64,000 bases of DNA from Blastopirellula marina (GCF_002967765.1 NZ_PUHY01000006.1:434001-498000), one strand, 5' to 3'. Counted from the first letter of the stretch, positions 9,542-18,960 are shown. The notes: generated by a model from the letters alone, not told the origin. Program-made: numbers and translations.

Positions 9542-11337
9542 CGATAGATCTCCTCTCCGGTCTCGTCATGCATGACCATCTGGGTGAACGAATTGATTGT
9601 GCAATACAGTGCAAAAAAGTGCTCCAGGACACTCGCTAACAGGAACATACCGCCACCTGAGTAACTGCTGCTGTCAAAGGTGACGTGCACCCGCGTGCCT
9701 CGGCAAAAAACAGCTCCGTGCGATGATTTAACGCGAGCGGTACAAGGTTCACTATGTACGTTTACGATGCCTTCAATAAAAGAACGGCTAACGCCGGAGC
9801 TAACGTAGTCGTATAGTCCCAGGATCTCGCGCAGCGCACTTAGGCCATCGCTGTCGTCACTTAACGAAAGATGGTTTAGCGACAGGTGTGAAATCAAACG
9901 CCAACGAATGCCTTGTTCAATGTCAGGACGACGGGTTCGCGTGGGGGCTTGTAAACATTTGATTTTGGTAATCGGAGCCAAGCCACTCATGAACAGCTTG
10001 GGCTGATCCCCACCAAATGGCAATCTCTCAGGCAAGTCGCGATTGAAGCAGGTGAGATCAGCGTGCATGCTCCACTGTGCATCAACGCTGGGCTGGAAGT
10101 CAAGATCGACGACAGAGAGGAATAGTTCCGTTCCCTCATCATGAACTTCTTGTCCACCTGGGTTTGGTCGTCGCGTGGCATGCCAGTACGTCCGGGCTTC
10201 TCCTGAGTCAGCGGCATGCTTGAACGAGTAAAACGGATAGTAGTTCACCTCTCGATTGTCCTGCGAGACGGCCGTGACCTCGTCTACCGAATAGATCTCG
10301 TTGGCCATCGGGCGCCGTGAGTCTGGAATGACATGGTATTCCGTTTTTTCATGCGTCAGCCGAATCGGTTCCGCTTCCTGACGATACAGGTTCACAATCG
10401 GCGTACAACCGATCAATAAGTTGTCGGCGTTCAAACGTCGTTCCAAATCGGGATTACTTCGATTGAGGAAGACGTACAATTCGACATGATTGCCGGTGAA
10501 CTTCTTGAGCGTCGATTGCAGGTTAAAGTCGACGAACAGAAACTTGTCAGGAAATGTGAAAAACTCGGTTAAAAGTCGATACCCTAGAAAAGATCGTGCT
10601 GGGTAATCGAACATTCCCTCGTCGCGAGCGAAGCCAACCGGCGAAATGCAGTTGGTTGGAAGAGTCTCGTACCACGTTGCTTTCGAGCTTTCAGCCGCAG
10701 CGACACCAACCACGGAGGTCATCAACAGCTCGTACAAGTCAAACTTGTAGGGTGCTTGTTCCTTGATGAAAAACCGAAGTGATTGCAGCTTTAGTTCGTT
10801 GAGTGTCGTATTGGACGAGTAAGTTTTGAGTTTGATCTTTAGGAGAGCGGAAGAGCGAGCATTGAAGAGTGTCGGTGGTGCCTCGAAGGGATGACTTACC
10901 AGGCTGACTTCCGTCACTTCGATCGGCCAACAGGTCGTGTCGTAACAAGTCCGAAAGCGACACGGATCGCCATCGATCTTCTCGGTCTCGAGCATCGTCC
11001 CACGCGGAACAGGAAAGCCGTTAAATGCTTCGACCTGTGCTCGATCGAGTCCAAACTGAAGGACCGACATGGAAGGCACAGGACGTAGCAGATGCGGGAA
11101 AAGCACTTCCAACATCGATGCCGCAATCTCGGGAAAATCGTCTTCCAGTTTCAAACGAGTGCGTGCATTCAAATACGCAAACGATTCAACAAGACGCCCG
11201 ACATGTGGGTCTTTGAAGTCGTCACCACCCAATCCTAGGCGACCCGCAATTTTTGGGTTCGCCCGCGCGAATGCCTTCCCTTGATCCAGCAAGTAAGCTC
11301 GTTCGCGTCGGTAAAACTCGAGCAATTCGTCGCTCAT
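9505..11337 (-). CDS. tssF: T6SS baseplate protein TssF
   Basis: A 610-residue TssF (VasA/ImpG) protein that forms the core of the baseplate wedge together with TssG. The N terminus (MSDELLEFYRRERAYLL, then FARANPKIAGRL) and the LVESFAYLNARTRLKLEDDFPE element near residues 50-70 are hallmark TssF sequences. The C-terminal region ends with the usual GENVLL-type tail. Length is normal. Its ATG overlaps the tssE stop in an ATGA arrangement, and its end overlaps tssG, so E, F and G form one tightly coupled unit. Confidence 0.95.
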   Translation of the reverse strand: MSDELLEFYRRERAYLLDQGKAFARANPKIAGRLGLGGDDFKDPHVGRLVESFAYLNARTRLKLEDDFPEIAASMLEVLFPHLLRPVPSMSVLQFGLDRAQVEAFNGFPVPRGTMLETEKIDGDPCRFRTCYDTTCWPIEVTEVSLVSHPFEAPPTLFNARSSALLKIKLKTYSSNTTLNELKLQSLRFFIKEQAPYKFDLYELLMTSVVGVAAAESSKATWYETLPTNCISPVGFARDEGMFDYPARSFLGYRLLTEFFTFPDKFLFVDFNLQSTLKKFTGNHVELYVFLNRSNPDLERRLNADNLLIGCTPIVNLYRQEAEPIRLTHEKTEYHVIPDSRRPMANEIYSVDEVTAVSQDNREVNYYPFYSFKHAADSGEARTYWHATRRPNPGGQEVHDEGTELFLSVVDLDFQPSVDAQWSMHADLTCFNRDLPERLPFGGDQPKLFMSGLAPITKIKCLQAPTRTRRPDIEQGIRWRLISHLSLNHLSLSDDSDGLSALREILGLYDYVSSGVSRSFIEGIVNVHSEPCTARVKSSHGAVFCRGTRVHVTFDSSSYSGGGMFLLASVLEHFFALYCTINSFTQMVMHDETGEEIYRWAPRAGENVLL

Positions 11338-11828
11338 CGGTCCTTCCGTTTTACATGAAACAAATGATCCGATGGTTCCAACTTCGAATCGAAGACGATC
11401 GGTTCTGGGGCAGGCGTCGCATGCAGTTCGGCACGGATAATAAAGTGCAGCGAGCGATCTTCACTGTTACGATTGCTCGGCATCTCGACCGATACTGAAA
11501 CGAAGCGAGTCTCGTAGGTGCGAATCGCGAATTCAATCGCTTCACGTAACGAGTTGCGATCAAGATCGCTGCTCATATCCACTGACGAGAAGTCGGGAAT
11601 TCCATAATTCACGAGCGAATCGCTCAGTTCGTTGAGCTGAGGCGGCCAGCTCTGACAACGCCAACGCGTATTGAGAAGGTTTTCGAGATCGCGAATTACC
11701 GCTTCGCGGATTTCGCGCATCGTTTGTGTTTGTGAATGAGGTATTTCGTTCGAATTAAACGGCTCGTTGTCAATTAGTCGGTCAAATACCGACGGCATCA
11801 ACGGCTCTTCGTCACTTCCTTTTGACAT
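11334..11828 (-). CDS. tssE: T6SS baseplate protein TssE (gp25-like)
   Basis: A 164-residue GPW/gp25-family protein. It is the T6SS counterpart of phage T4 gp25 and starts sheath assembly at the baseplate. Visible features are the N-terminal SVFDRLID segment, the REIREAVIRDLENLLNTR element and the following YGIPDFS region, all typical of TssE. I chose the ATG at 11828, which has a GGGAG ribosome binding site 7 nt upstream. A GTG six bases further up is possible. It overlaps tssF by four bases. Confidence 0.93.
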   Translation of the reverse strand: MSKGSDEEPLMPSVFDRLIDNEPFNSNEIPHSQTQTMREIREAVIRDLENLLNTRWRCQSWPPQLNELSDSLVNYGIPDFSSVDMSSDLDRNSLREAIEFAIRTYETRFVSVSVEMPSNRNSEDRSLHFIIRAELHATPAPEPIVFDSKLEPSDHLFHVKRKDR

Positions 11829-11865
11829 CGACACTCCCTCCCGTTATCCGAGAACATAGTTTGGG

Positions 11866-12663
11866 CTATGGTTTGGCGAATTCGATCTTGCCGATTTCCA
11901 TGATCGACTTCTCATCTTCTCCCAGCCAAAACATTCGCTGCCCAACTCCACACGCTGGTTCGCCTTCCTTTTCGAGCCAAGTGGTACTTTGCCCTAGCTT
12001 CTCGGCGATGTTCTCGCTGGCGGCCGTACCGGGATACAGAGCGTTTAGGAAGACATCCCCTTCCTGTCCGTAAGCGTTCATCGTGGCACGACGCCAGATT
12101 AGGTCGCATGGTTGTTCAGGTGCATGAAACTCAATCGATTCAATCGCATCGAACGGAAGCCAGAAGTACTTGCCGTTACTGGTAATCGTCTCGAAGAAGA
12201 AAGCGGTTCGATCATCTTGATCGCGGATATCCTCGAATGCGACACCGTCGCAGGTCCCGGCAACCACGGGGCGTTGCTCCTCGATTTCGGCAGTAAGTTG
12301 TGTGGCTTCCTCCATGCTCCCCTCTCGCAGAGCAAGCAACAACTTCAGATTGGTCTGAATTAATTCAGACGGTTCCTGACCTTGCATCAAGTCAGGAGTG
12401 CGGCCTTCTTGCCAACATTCCTGACGAGTCATCTCGCCACGAATCATCTGGCGATACATCGAGATCCGCAGAAGAGCATCAGGGGTCTGAATCTGAGCAG
12501 TTTCCAGATGGTTGTCGGCGCGTTCCAAATCGCCACGAAAGCAAAGCAATTGACTCAAAGCGATCCGCTTGTCCCACTTCATGGGATTTTTCTTCACATC
12601 TTGAATGGCGGCTTCAATCGCCTCTTCAAGCTGCCCTGCTTTCAATTGTTCGCCGATACTCAT
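11866..12663 (-). CDS. tagJ: T6SS accessory protein TagJ (ImpE family)
   Basis: A 265-residue ImpE/TagJ protein. In Pseudomonas aeruginosa HSI-I the homologue binds the sheath subunit TssB and ClpV and is thought to assist sheath turnover. The N-terminal half is an alpha-helical TPR-like region (GQLEEAIEAAIQDVKKNP, then LCFRGDLERADNHLE). The C-terminal half carries the family pattern FLPFDAIE-like (here WLPFDAIESIEF) and the DLIWRRA element. A good GGGGAAG ribosome binding site precedes the ATG. It lies 45 nt after tssC2 and 37 nt before tssE. Confidence 0.9.
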   Translation of the reverse strand: MSIGEQLKAGQLEEAIEAAIQDVKKNPMKWDKRIALSQLLCFRGDLERADNHLETAQIQTPDALLRISMYRQMIRGEMTRQECWQEGRTPDLMQGQEPSELIQTNLKLLLALREGSMEEATQLTAEIEEQRPVVAGTCDGVAFEDIRDQDDRTAFFFETITSNGKYFWLPFDAIESIEFHAPEQPCDLIWRRATMNAYGQEGDVFLNALYPGTAASENIAEKLGQSTTWLEKEGEPACGVGQRMFWLGEDEKSIMEIGKIEFAKP

Positions 12664-12708
12664 GTGCTTCCCCCGAAGTTGATTCCCAGCCGAATCGGAA
12701 TTGTGTGA

Positions 12709-14301
12709 TTACTTTCGACGACCTTCGATGGTGGTCTTCATTCGAATCGAAGCGACCAGATCGTCCAGTTGATAGTGTGGCCAGAGCCGGAAAGTACAGT
12801 GGAACGAACCTGGCTTCGCCGGATCGTCCCGAAGTTGGATTTCCGCCTGACGCAAGGGACGGGCCGCTTTCGTTTCGGCTTTCGCTCGCTCGTCGGGCGT
12901 AACGTATTCGTGAATCCAATCGTTCAGATAACGTTCAACCGCTTCTCGTTCTTCAAAGGTTCCGACCTTGTCACGAGCAATAACCTTCAGTGCATGTGCA
13001 AATTGCGAAACACATAAGATGTACTGCAACATACCCGATATCTTCGCGTTTTGAGTAGCGACCGCGTCTTCGTATACCTTCGGCTTCTGAACCGCTTGAT
13101 TCGAGTAAAACGCGCTTAAATCGGTATCATGGCAATGGGTCAGGGGTATAAATCCGAGATTAGCAATCTCTGCCTCTTGCAAATCGGAGATAATACAATC
13201 GGTGGATGATTTGGGAGCAACCCCATGCCGATCGGTTCCAAAATGATGGACCGGCAAGCGGCTAACCAAACCGCCACCCACCACATTGCGCTGAACACCT
13301 CGAATCTGAGCCAACCAACCACATTCCGAAAAGGCTCGAATCAAGACTTCGCCAAACGCAAACGCAGCGTTTCCCCAAAGGTAATTCCGTCGATCACGTC
13401 CTCCGACTTCCTCTTGAAAACAGAACCCGTCGGCTCGGGCATCGAACGTTTCGTACGGCAATCGCATCAGCACTTGAGGCAACACGAGCCCTACGAAACG
13501 TGAATCTTCCGAATTACGGAACGCATGCCACTGGGTGAATTCGGCCTGATCGAAACCAGATCGCAGGTTCTCGACATGTTCGAATCCCGCGTAATCGTCC
13601 AATCCGAACATATTTGGACTGACGCCGGCGATGAACGGACAAAACGCAGCCGCGGCGATTCCAGCGAGGCCTTGCAGCGTATCGAGATCTCGATGCGGAT
13701 GATTTCGAGTGGGATTAGGATGAATCTGATAGTCACCGATTAGCACACCGTAAGGTTTACCACCGGCGGTACCGAATTCTTCCTCGTAGATTTTCTTAAA
13801 GAGTTCGCTCGAATCGAACTCAATGGCCCGCTCAATATCCCGTTCGACGTCACGCCAACTCGCGTTGAGGACCCGAATGTGGACCATCTCGCGATCGGCT
13901 TCCTCATCGACCATGCTAGTGAGGTATTCTAACCCTCGCCAAGAGGCCTCAAGCTTCTGGAATTGCGGATGATGTAGAATCGCGTTCAGCTGATCATTTA
14001 GCCACTGATCGATCTGGGCAACGTCAGCGTTCAAGCGACGAACGAGCGACTTCTGGGAGAGTCCGTCCCATTTGCCGAGCCAGGCGTCGAGCTTTTCGCG
14101 AACCCCTTCGGCTTGAATAAATTGATCCCAACGATGCGCAGATGTACTCGACTGGGCAACATTTTCGGAAGATACGATCCAATCCAGAATCGACTCCGAT
14201 GATTGCTCGGTCGTTGTCTCTGGCGCCTGCTGGACCGCACTGGCCTCCTCCGGAATTACCGGAGAGTACTCGTCGGATTGCGATTGGTACTCAGAGCTCA
14301 T
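12709..14301 (-). CDS. tssC: T6SS sheath-type protein, second TssC paralogue
   Basis: A TssC/EvpB-family protein of about 530 residues, paralogous to the neighbour at 14386-15879. It retains the family core: LNAILHHPQFQKLEASWRGLEYL near residue 110, the PYGVLIGDYQ element and the C-terminal polar helix region. It differs by an acidic Ser/Gln-rich N-terminal extension of about 40 residues and by degenerate loops. Some other T6SS loci also carry two TssC-like genes, and the second copy's role is unsettled: it could be a minor sheath or cap-proximal subunit. The frame begins at a TTG, so I chose the ATG at 14301. A strong intrinsic terminator lies just upstream, so this copy is probably made in much smaller amounts than tssB and tssC1. 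Confidence 0.9.
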   Translation of the reverse strand: MSSEYQSQSDEYSPVIPEEASAVQQAPETTTEQSSESILDWIVSSENVAQSSTSAHRWDQFIQAEGVREKLDAWLGKWDGLSQKSLVRRLNADVAQIDQWLNDQLNAILHHPQFQKLEASWRGLEYLTSMVDEEADREMVHIRVLNASWRDVERDIERAIEFDSSELFKKIYEEEFGTAGGKPYGVLIGDYQIHPNPTRNHPHRDLDTLQGLAGIAAAAFCPFIAGVSPNMFGLDDYAGFEHVENLRSGFDQAEFTQWHAFRNSEDSRFVGLVLPQVLMRLPYETFDARADGFCFQEEVGGRDRRNYLWGNAAFAFGEVLIRAFSECGWLAQIRGVQRNVVGGGLVSRLPVHHFGTDRHGVAPKSSTDCIISDLQEAEIANLGFIPLTHCHDTDLSAFYSNQAVQKPKVYEDAVATQNAKISGMLQYILCVSQFAHALKVIARDKVGTFEEREAVERYLNDWIHEYVTPDERAKAETKAARPLRQAEIQLRDDPAKPGSFHCTFRLWPHYQLDDLVASIRMKTTIEGRRK

Positions 14302-14321
14302 TGCTTGGTCGTCAGGATGGT

Positions 14322-14364
14322 TCAAAAAAAAGAGGCACAGAGGAGAGGTCTCCCATGTGCCTCT
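14322..14364 (-). terminator. Strong intrinsic terminator between the two tssC genes
   Basis: On the minus strand a 9-bp stem AGAGGCACA/TGTGCCTCT (14331-14339 with 14356-14364) encloses an inner GGAGA/TCTCC stem and is followed by eight T. It begins 22 nt after the tssC1 stop and lies just upstream of tssC2, inside the T6SS block. The likely effect is high tssB/tssC1 output with attenuated read-through into tssC2 and the baseplate genes. Confidence 0.85.
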
Positions 14365-14385
14365 GGGATCTTAGCGAAAGCCTGC

Positions 14386-15879
14386 TTAGCCGGCCTTCTG
14401 TGGAATACTGGCCACCATACGGAGCGAGGCAGTCAATTCTTCCATCTGCAACCAAGGTCGGAGATAGGCGACGGCATTGTAAGCGCCAGGCTTACCAGGC
14501 GTTTCGGTCACTTCGACGCGAGCTTCGGCCAGCGGCAAGCGAGCCTTGACTTCGGCACTAGGATGCGAATCGGCGGAAACGTAGTTGTGAATCCAATCGT
14601 TTAGCCAACGTTCGCAATCGTCACGTTCCATGAACGAACCGATCTTATCGCGGGCGATCACCTTTAAGTAGTGAGCAAACCGGGATGAAGCCATGATGTA
14701 TGGCAGGCGGGCCGAGATTTCGGAGTTCGCCGTGGCATCAGCTTCAAAGTACTGTTTCGGCTTTTGTGTGGTCTGGCCACCAAAGAAGACCGAGTAATCC
14801 GTGTCCTTGAAGTGACAGAGCGAAAGGAAGCCAAGCTTGCTCAATTCCGCTTCACGGCGATCAGTAATCGCCACTTCGGTCGGACATTTGACGCCAGAAT
14901 CGCCATCGCTGCTCTTGAACACGTGGACCGGCAGGCCTTCGACCTTACCGCCGTTTTCCACACCACGAATCGCCGTGCACCAGCCTGTCTTGGCGAATGC
15001 GTCAGTTAGCTTCGCGCCCATGACGAACGCGGTGTTCATCCAGCAGTATTCGTTGTGATCGACCTCGATTGGCTGACCTTCTGGGCCAGTTTCCACTTCT
15101 TCGTAATGGAATTCTTCGATCGGCTTGGTCGCGGCACCATAAGGCAAACGAGCCAGGGTGCGCGGCATGCACATCGTGACAAAGCGGGAGTCTTCCGATT
15201 GTCGGAAGGAGTTCCACTTGATGTATTCTTGCGAATCGAAGATCTTTGCCAGGTCGCGTGGACGCGACAACTCTTCCCAGTTGTCGAACCCAAAGAAGTT
15301 CGCGCTCGGAGCGGTCAGAAACGGAGCAAACGCCGAAGCAGCAACGCCCGACATCTTTTCGATGGCGGCAATATCGTCTGGGGTGTTGTCCCATTCGTAG
15401 TTGCCAATCAACGCACCGTACGGCGTACCACCGGCCAAGCCGAATTCGCTTTCGTAGATCTTTTTGAAGACCGTGCTTTGATCGAATTCGACCGCACGTT
15501 CCAAGTCTTTAGCAAGATCTTTCTTCGAGGCATTCAGCACTCGCAGCTTGAGCATCTCGCCCGTTTCGCTGTTGCTGACCAAGTAATGCAAACCACGCCA
15601 GCTGCCTTCCAGCTTCTGGAATTCAGGATGGTGCATCACTGTCGCGAGCTGCGCCGAGACGGCCTCATCGATCGCAGCGATCCCTTGATTGATCGTACGG
15701 ATGATGTCTTTATCGAAGGTAACCGTGCCCTTCATGGCCTCTTGGACCAGGGTTTGAATCAGCTCTTTGGCACGCGGCTGTTCGGTTTGCTTGGTCGCGG
15801 TGATCGCGGCATCCAGCAAGCTGGTGGCTTCGGTATTTTCAGCCGCCGATTGGGCTGATTGTTGTTCGCCAGCACTCAT
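14386..15879 (-). CDS. tssC: T6SS contractile sheath large subunit TssC
   Basis: A 497-residue TssC (VipB/EvpB) protein, the large sheath subunit that co-polymerises with TssB into the contractile tubule. Recognisable elements are [19 protein letters not shown] near residue 80, [31 protein letters not shown], and the C-terminal [18 protein letters not shown] stretch that carries part of the ClpV-accessible region. Length is normal. The ATG follows the tssB stop after 2 nt, so the two sheath subunits are probably translated together. A terminator directly follows. Confidence 0.97.
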   Translation of the reverse strand: MSAGEQQSAQSAAENTEATSLLDAAITATKQTEQPRAKELIQTLVQEAMKGTVTFDKDIIRTINQGIAAIDEAVSAQLATVMHHPEFQKLEGSWRGLHYLVSNSETGEMLKLRVLNASKKDLAKDLERAVEFDQSTVFKKIYESEFGLAGGTPYGALIGNYEWDNTPDDIAAIEKMSGVAASAFAPFLTAPSANFFGFDNWEELSRPRDLAKIFDSQEYIKWNSFRQSEDSRFVTMCMPRTLARLPYGAATKPIEEFHYEEVETGPEGQPIEVDHNEYCWMNTAFVMGAKLTDAFAKTGWCTAIRGVENGGKVEGLPVHVFKSSDGDSGVKCPTEVAITDRREAELSKLGFLSLCHFKDTDYSVFFGGQTTQKPKQYFEADATANSEISARLPYIMASSRFAHYLKVIARDKIGSFMERDDCERWLNDWIHNYVSADSHPSAEVKARLPLAEARVEVTETPGKPGAYNAVAYLRPWLQMEELTASLRMVASIPQKAG

Positions 15880-15881
15880 AA

Positions 15882-16409
15882 TTATTCACTTTCCTTTCCG
15901 GAGCCGTCCGATTCGTTGACACCCAGTTCGCCGGCCAACTTCTTGAGTTGATCCGCGTCGTTCATGACCTGTTCCAGCAAGGTTTCCAGATCGTCGCTGC
16001 GGTCGATCTTGGTGAGCAGATCGCGCAGGTTGTCACGGGTTGCCAACAACTTGCGAAGGGGTTCGACCTGCTTGGCGACATTGGCAGGGCTGAAGTCATC
16101 CATCGATTCGAACTTCAAGTTGACGGCCATCTGCGAGCCATCGTCGGCCAGCGTGTTATCCACGCGCATATTGAGCTCGGGACGGAAACGCTTCATGACG
16201 TCGTCGAAGTTGTCGCGATCGATTTGGACAAACTTACGATCCTTCAACGGCTCCATCTTTTCCGCTGGATTGCCGGAGAAGTCCCCCATCACACCCACGA
16301 CGAATGGAAGCTCCTTCTTTTCCATCGCGTCTCCCGTTTCCACATCGTATGTGATGTGAACGCGGGGCTTTCGGACGCGGTTGAGCCTCTTTTGATAACT
16401 TTCAGCCAT
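15882..16409 (-). CDS. tssB: T6SS contractile sheath small subunit TssB
   Basis: A 175-residue TssB (VipA) protein, the small sheath subunit. The N terminus has the family pattern ([28 protein letters not shown]), then [15 protein letters not shown] and the helical C-terminal half with its acidic tail. A strong GAGGGGAAACG ribosome binding site precedes the ATG. It lies 176 nt after tssA, a gap that holds a candidate alternative-sigma promoter, so tssB may be the first gene of its own transcript. Confidence 0.97.
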   Translation of the reverse strand: MAESYQKRLNRVRKPRVHITYDVETGDAMEKKELPFVVGVMGDFSGNPAEKMEPLKDRKFVQIDRDNFDDVMKRFRPELNMRVDNTLADDGSQMAVNLKFESMDDFSPANVAKQVEPLRKLLATRDNLRDLLTKIDRSDDLETLLEQVMNDADQLKKLAGELGVNESDGSGKESE

Positions 16410-16537
16410 CGTTTCCCCTCAATGTCATTTCATGAACCAGATGCGTCGTTGAATAAGCGGCTTCAGCCCCTAATGGACAGTACGCATCGTCACTGGCCAA
16501 GTTTGCCCATTCTTAACCTGCCCTCAATTTCTAAAAA

Positions 16538-16564
16538 TTAAGGGCTAATTACAATCAAACTATC
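16538..16564 (-). promoter_or_regulatory. Candidate sigma-28-like promoter before tssB
   Basis: Read on the minus strand, GATAGTTT, a spacer of exactly 11 nt, and GCCCTTAA match the FliA-type consensus (TAAAGTTT, 11 nt, GCCGATAA) at 6 of 8 positions in each box. It would start transcription about 120 nt before tssB. A FliA/WhiG-type sigma gene lies 1.5 kb away. The match is by eye only. Confidence 0.4.
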
Positions 16565-16585
16565 ACGGATAATTCCGGAATTTTT

Positions 16586-17719
16586 CTAATAATCACTTTC
16601 GTCCTTGGGTATTGGAATCCCCGTCCGACGCGACAATTCACCCATCGCGGTCTCGTCTCGTAGTAACTCTTTGAGCAACTCTGGAAAAGGCATCTCCGCC
16701 CACTGGGCTGCTTGTTCCAACTTGAAATGGATAAACGATTGTGGTTCGGTTTTGCGGAAGTACTCGGCAACCTTTCGAATCATCTTGATTGCATCACTTC
16801 GTGTCTGAATCGTCCCGACGACTGCCTTCGGCTGACTTGCGGTGGTCGCTTCCCCCTCCGCAGCATTTTCATCAGCTTCGGTTTCGGTTACTTCTTCTAA
16901 CAGCAATTCCGACATCAACTGTTGAACCGACGCCCGGGTCGTCTCCAGTTTCTGGCGAAACGATGTCATCGACGGTGCCGTATCCTCACCGTAGGAATTA
17001 CGAACACAACGTTCATCCAAAAATGTCGCCAATTCGCGGATCGTGTCGATCGTTGTATCGAGATCCTCGATCACATTGTTCCAGTGATCCCGTGATGTCG
17101 CGCGAAATGACTCGTCGAACGTGTGACGTTCGATTGCCCCTTGGGTGACCCGGCGATGCTTGTCTTCCATTGACATTCCCTCGATTCGATTTGCCTCGTT
17201 GAAATCGAATAGGGAATACTGTCCTCCGGCTCCATTGGTGAGCGGGATGTTTTCGAGTGTGCTAAACGTTCGTTCGCTAGTAAGCCCGGTCAACTGCGAG
17301 ACGGTCTCTGCGTACCCTTCGTCTTCATCCGGTGCGGGATGGATGTTATCCCAATAACGGCGGCATAGTTCCAACATCACCTTGAAGCCATCACGCAACC
17401 CGGCGATTCCTTCCAGTCGCATCTCGGCCTCGATTAACCACGAGGCAACGGATACGTCCTTGGAGTGGGTTGCCAGGATATCGATCGCTCGATCGCGAAC
17501 TTCCTCCCACTCCGGGTCCTTCAAATCTGGGAACTCTTCGTCCGGAAAGGCCATTGCCTGCTGGATGTCACGTTCCGCCTTGTTCGATTGATTGAAGTAC
17601 TCGCGGAGATCGAAGAATCGATCCGCGAATTCCGATTGGCGCAGCTCTACCCCACTGGGAGATTCTTCAGAGATCGGATTGATCAACGACTCGACGTCGA
17701 GTGCTGCTGCGAATGCCAT
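16586..17719 (-). CDS. tssA: T6SS protein TssA (ImpA N-terminal type)
   Basis: A 377-residue TssA protein, which helps baseplate assembly and coordinates tail tube and sheath extension. The ImpA-type N-terminal domain covers roughly residues 8-150 (INPISEESPSGVELR, then DPEWEEVRDRAIDIL and EAEMRLEGIAGLRDG). A variable middle follows, then a conserved C-terminal helical region (RSDAIKMIRKVAEYFRKTEP). Length fits the short TssA class without the large C-terminal ring domain. It is the most upstream gene of this leftward T6SS block. The sigma factor lies 200 nt upstream in the same direction. Confidence 0.93.
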   Translation of the reverse strand: MAFAAALDVESLINPISEESPSGVELRQSEFADRFFDLREYFNQSNKAERDIQQAMAFPDEEFPDLKDPEWEEVRDRAIDILATHSKDVSVASWLIEAEMRLEGIAGLRDGFKVMLELCRRYWDNIHPAPDEDEGYAETVSQLTGLTSERTFSTLENIPLTNGAGGQYSLFDFNEANRIEGMSMEDKHRRVTQGAIERHTFDESFRATSRDHWNNVIEDLDTTIDTIRELATFLDERCVRNSYGEDTAPSMTSFRQKLETTRASVQQLMSELLLEEVTETEADENAAEGEATTASQPKAVVGTIQTRSDAIKMIRKVAEYFRKTEPQSFIHFKLEQAAQWAEMPFPELLKELLRDETAMGELSRRTGIPIPKDESDY

Positions 17720-17919
17720 GGCGGTTCATCTCGAACAAAGGGGAACAAAATCGCCGCGAAAATATAAGTGTCAAACTGGGAACTTCAAGGGAAAAATTCC
17801 GGCTATTCTTCGCCTAAATGAGATTCACCCAGATCCGCTATCGGTGATTCTCGGCATTAACCGTCGACAGAATCATTCCAATCGTTCGAGTCACTACGAT
17901 TTAACACGCAGGCGATCTA

Positions 17920-18603
17920 CTAAACGTTTTGGCGAAGCGCTCTCGCCAGTCGTTCGAGAATGGCCTGGTGCAAGCGACTTGCCCACGACTTGCTTTTGCC
18001 GAACTTGTCGGCCGCATCCTTTAGGCTCAGCCCTTCGTAATAGGTCATACGAATTAGGTCTTGTTCTTGCGGCGAGAGAGTTTTCAGTAGTGACTGGAGA
18101 AGTCGCTGAATCTCCTCGTTTTCTAGCCGTTCCTCAGGTCGTTGCACCCTGGCGTCGGCTACTGCCTGAAACGCGTGTTGAGTCTCTTCCCCGTGGCTGG
18201 CCAAGTAGATAATCGCCAGCTTCTCGGTAAGGTTGCCAAGCCATTGGGCATTTTCTTGTAAATTTGCCCCGGCAGGATTTCTGGCGGCTTCGGACTGCAT
18301 GGCATCCGTAGCCATTTGCTGATACTTCGTCTGCATCTTCGCCGCGTGCGAATTCCAACTCATCTTCGAGATGCCGTCGTAAATTGCACCACGGATGCGA
18401 TAGTAAGCAAAAGTTGAGAAACTCGCCCCTTTGTCGTCCTGAAACGTCCTTGCAGCCTCGGCTAGACCTAATTGCCCATAAGCAATTAGGTCGTCCATAC
18501 CGATCTGAGGAGGGAGCTTGCGATGGATCGATTTGGCCAACGAGACAACGAGCCCCTGGTTATCTTCGATCCGTTTTTGAAGTTGGCTTGCATCCGTAGA
18601 CAT
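17920..18603 (-). CDS. FliA/WhiG-type sigma-70 family factor
   Basis: A 227-residue alternative sigma factor. Region 2 is clear (MDDLIAYGQLGLAEAARTF, then FSTFAYYRIRGAIYDGIS, about residues 36-82). Region 4 carries a helix-turn-helix (LSLKDAADKFGKSKSWASRLHQAI, about residues 190-215). Region 3 in between is diverged and Ala/Gln-rich. The length and order fit the flagellar/sporulation-type sigma group, but no flagellar gene lies here. It starts 3 nt after the stop of a small upstream gene, so the two are co-transcribed. Its position directly upstream of tssA, and a FliA-like promoter sequence before tssB, make T6SS control a reasonable inference, not a proven one. Confidence 0.88.
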   Translation of the reverse strand: MSTDASQLQKRIEDNQGLVVSLAKSIHRKLPPQIGMDDLIAYGQLGLAEAARTFQDDKGASFSTFAYYRIRGAIYDGISKMSWNSHAAKMQTKYQQMATDAMQSEAARNPAGANLQENAQWLGNLTEKLAIIYLASHGEETQHAFQAVADARVQRPEERLENEEIQRLLQSLLKTLSPQEQDLIRMTYYEGLSLKDAADKFGKSKSWASRLHQAILERLARALRQNV

Positions 18604-18606
18604 GGC

Positions 18607-18960
18607 TTAGCTCGACTGTGCCCAAAGGAGACGGATCCGCTCGCTGGCTACCGGGTCTTCGATCAGCGATTGGGCAATGGTCGACGCCATCAGAAGTACC
18701 TTCTCACTCTTCAGCGGAAGGTCGGGGAACCGTTTTTTTAGAAACGCCAAGACGAAGCGAGTCATCGTATCGATCTCGTCCGGTTTGGCGGCGGGATTGT
18801 CTTTACGAAGTTGATCGATTGTATCGACCACATCGTCACCCTGCCCTGCGTCAAGCGTGCGACGTAGAACGTCCTCCATCGACCACTCGCCTTGCGGCTT
18901 TGCTTCGTTGGATTCATTTCCTTCGCGCGCAGAACCAGACTTCCATGGCTCTGAACTCAT
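18607..18960 (-). CDS. Small acidic protein co-transcribed with sigma factor
   Basis: A 117-residue soluble protein that I do not recognise. The first 35 residues are polar and Gly/Ser/Glu-rich, and the rest is predicted helical (SMEDVLRRTLDAG, then TRFVLAFLKKRFPDL). I chose the ATG at 18960 because a GGGGAAA ribosome binding site sits 3 nt upstream; the frame upstream of it lacks one. It ends 3 nt before the sigma factor start. This position, small size and helical make-up fit an anti-sigma or co-regulator role, which is inference from context only. Confidence 0.7.
   Translation of the reverse strand: MSSEPWKSGSAREGNESNEAKPQGEWSMEDVLRRTLDAGQGDDVVDTIDQLRKDNPAAKPDEIDTMTRFVLAFLKKRFPDLPLKSEKVLLMASTIAQSLIEDPVASERIRLLWAQSS

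Noticed and set aside
15055-15858. Long open frame on the plus strand opposite tssC1
   Set aside because: The minus-strand frame is a clear TssC; the antisense frame shows no domain and arises from codon bias.
16520-16545. Hairpin GCCCTCAATTT/AAATTAAGGGC as a terminator after tssA
   Set aside because: No T-run follows in the transcribed direction, and it overlaps the better-supported promoter-like boxes.
17720-17919. Second FliA-type promoter upstream of tssA
   Set aside because: A -10-like ACCGATAG occurs, but no -35 box lies at the right distance.
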